Positions 63,416 to 64,000 of a stretch of 64,000 nt of DNA are shown here, in pieces; positions within the stretch are counted from its first letter, which is position 1; each line of letters begins with the position of its first letter. The notes under the pieces were generated by a model. It made no database searches, had not been told where the DNA came from, and saw nothing but the letters and a program-made list of their open reading frames with translations. A program made the position numbers and the translations under genes. This DNA is from Candidatus Schekmanbacteria bacterium (GTDB lineage: Bacteria > CSSED10-310 > JACPHN01), in assembly GCA_016188575.1 (NCBI GenBank), contig JACPHN010000068.1, positions 92,082 to 156,081 on the forward strand. The letters are read 5' to 3'.

Positions 63416-64000
63416 ATGCTGCTTTACGAGCGGTTCCTCGGGAGGCCCTTCGCCGGGCACAGGGATTCGGTGAGCGAGCTGGTCGGCGATGTCCTGGAGA
63501 CAGCCATTGAAGGAGCCCTGCACCGCCACGGCATCGGCTACCGCAAGACCAAGCGGGCAGAGCGCGTTGCGGGCTTCGACCAGGCCCCGGATTTCATCAT
63601 CCCTGATGAGTTCAATCCGCAGATCGTGATTGAAGCCAAGGTCACCGAAGACGATGGTACGGCACGTGACAAGGTGACCCGCGTCCAGCATCTGAGATCG
63701 CTGGCCATGGCGGGCCAGCCCGCGGATCAGCCAAAATTCGAGGTCGTGGCCTGCATCGCCGGGCGCGGCTTCCGGGTCCGGCGCGAGGACATGAAGAAAC
63801 TCCTGCTGGCTACCAGAGGCAAGGTGTTCACGCTCGCTAGTCTCTCCCAACTGGTAGATTGCACAGGACTTACCGAATTCAGGACACGAATCCAGATCGC
63901 CGCCGAAACCGTCGCGACTCCGGCGCAGACTCCGTCCCGGCTGCGTCTCGTGAAGCCGCGCCCCAAGGACCGTTACGTCACCTGTCTGCCGGTCGTCCCG
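63416..64000 (+). CDS. PD-(D/E)XK nuclease (partial, runs off the window)
   Basis: Frame open from before 63,383 (where the IS fragment ends) to the last base; ATG 63416 (MLLYERFLGRPFAG) is the first plausible start, but the true N-terminus may have been lost. Visible: SELVGDVLETAIEGALHRHG, then a canonical nuclease core P58-D59 (APDFII) and E73-A-K75 (IVIEAKVTEDDGTARDK), followed by TRVQHLRSLA. These are the metal-binding residues of restriction-type endonucleases. A restriction or DNA-repair role is likely; the specific family is unassigned. Confidence 0.7.
   Translation, partial: MLLYERFLGRPFAGHRDSVSELVGDVLETAIEGALHRHGIGYRKTKRAERVAGFDQAPDFIIPDEFNPQIVIEAKVTEDDGTARDKVTRVQHLRSLAMAGQPADQPKFEVVACIAGRGFRVRREDMKKLLLATRGKVFTLASLSQLVDCTGLTEFRTRIQIAAETVATPAQTPSRLRLVKPRPKDRYVTCLPVVP

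Overview
The window is high-GC (roughly two-thirds G+C by eye), gene-dense chromosomal DNA from a Gram-negative bacterium. The GatCAB operon, several Ser/Thr kinases (one with a DUF4388-type tail), a REC-histidine kinase, an NnrS protein, a Uma2 nuclease, a relic of an Rpn-like nuclease and many short GC-rich palindromic repeats point to a deltaproteobacterial-type lineage (Myxococcota, Desulfobacterota or Binatota-like). That placement is an inference from gene content. No rRNA, tRNA or CRISPR array was seen.

Layout. 1-8.3 kb: the 3' end of an M32 carboxypeptidase, a potassium channel with an RCK domain, a 1,952-residue secreted hydrolase/RIFT-barrel protein, and a repeat-rich gap. 8.3-14.1 kb: a leftward surface-glycan cluster (FkbM methyltransferase, flippase, SDR, 2-hydroxyacid dehydrogenase, CMP-sugar-type cytidylyltransferase, GT2) whose left end has much lower GC. 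14.3-15.2 kb: a frameshifted Rpn-like nuclease relic. 15.3-24.4 kb: a tightly packed leftward run glmM-HAD-gatC-gatA-gatB-secreted His-rich protein-GT39/PA14 protein. 24.5-28.3 kb: acyl-CoA dehydrogenase, D-Ala-D-Ala ligase and an IS5-type relic. 28.3-38.2 kb: Uma2 protein, a small winged-helix-like protein, a primase-zinc-finger/DnaB-like protein with a degenerate P-loop, a cNMP-binding PP2C phosphatase, RlmN, a GAF/degenerate-GGDEF protein and a DinB-type polymerase. 38.7-47.2 kb: a lipoprotein, an SRPBCC protein, an SPFH coiled-coil protein, and an overlapping chain of GT4-GT2 fusion, Ser/Thr kinase and alanine racemase. 47.3-58.7 kb: HflX, a GT2, a ParB-like protein next to a spore-photoproduct-lyase-like radical SAM enzyme, a CNT nucleoside transporter, a pseudokinase, NnrS and a REC-histidine kinase.

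The right end (59.3-64 kb) is the accessory region. It holds a decayed integron-type integrase and then what looks like one two-gene integron cassette: a HEAT-repeat protein with a possible nuclease head, overlapped by an m4C/m6A-type DNA methyltransferase. The cassette is closed by a well-folding attC site that overlaps the methyltransferase stop codon. A truncated second cassette gene, an ISAzo13-type transposase fragment and a separate PD-(D/E)XK nuclease that runs off the window follow. I read this as a cassette-borne restriction-modification-like defence module in a relic integron whose integrase points toward its cassettes.

A family of about 130-150 bp intergenic repeats, some with terminal inverted repeats (MITE-like), is scattered through the window. 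One copy has been absorbed into the 3' end of a glycosyltransferase gene.
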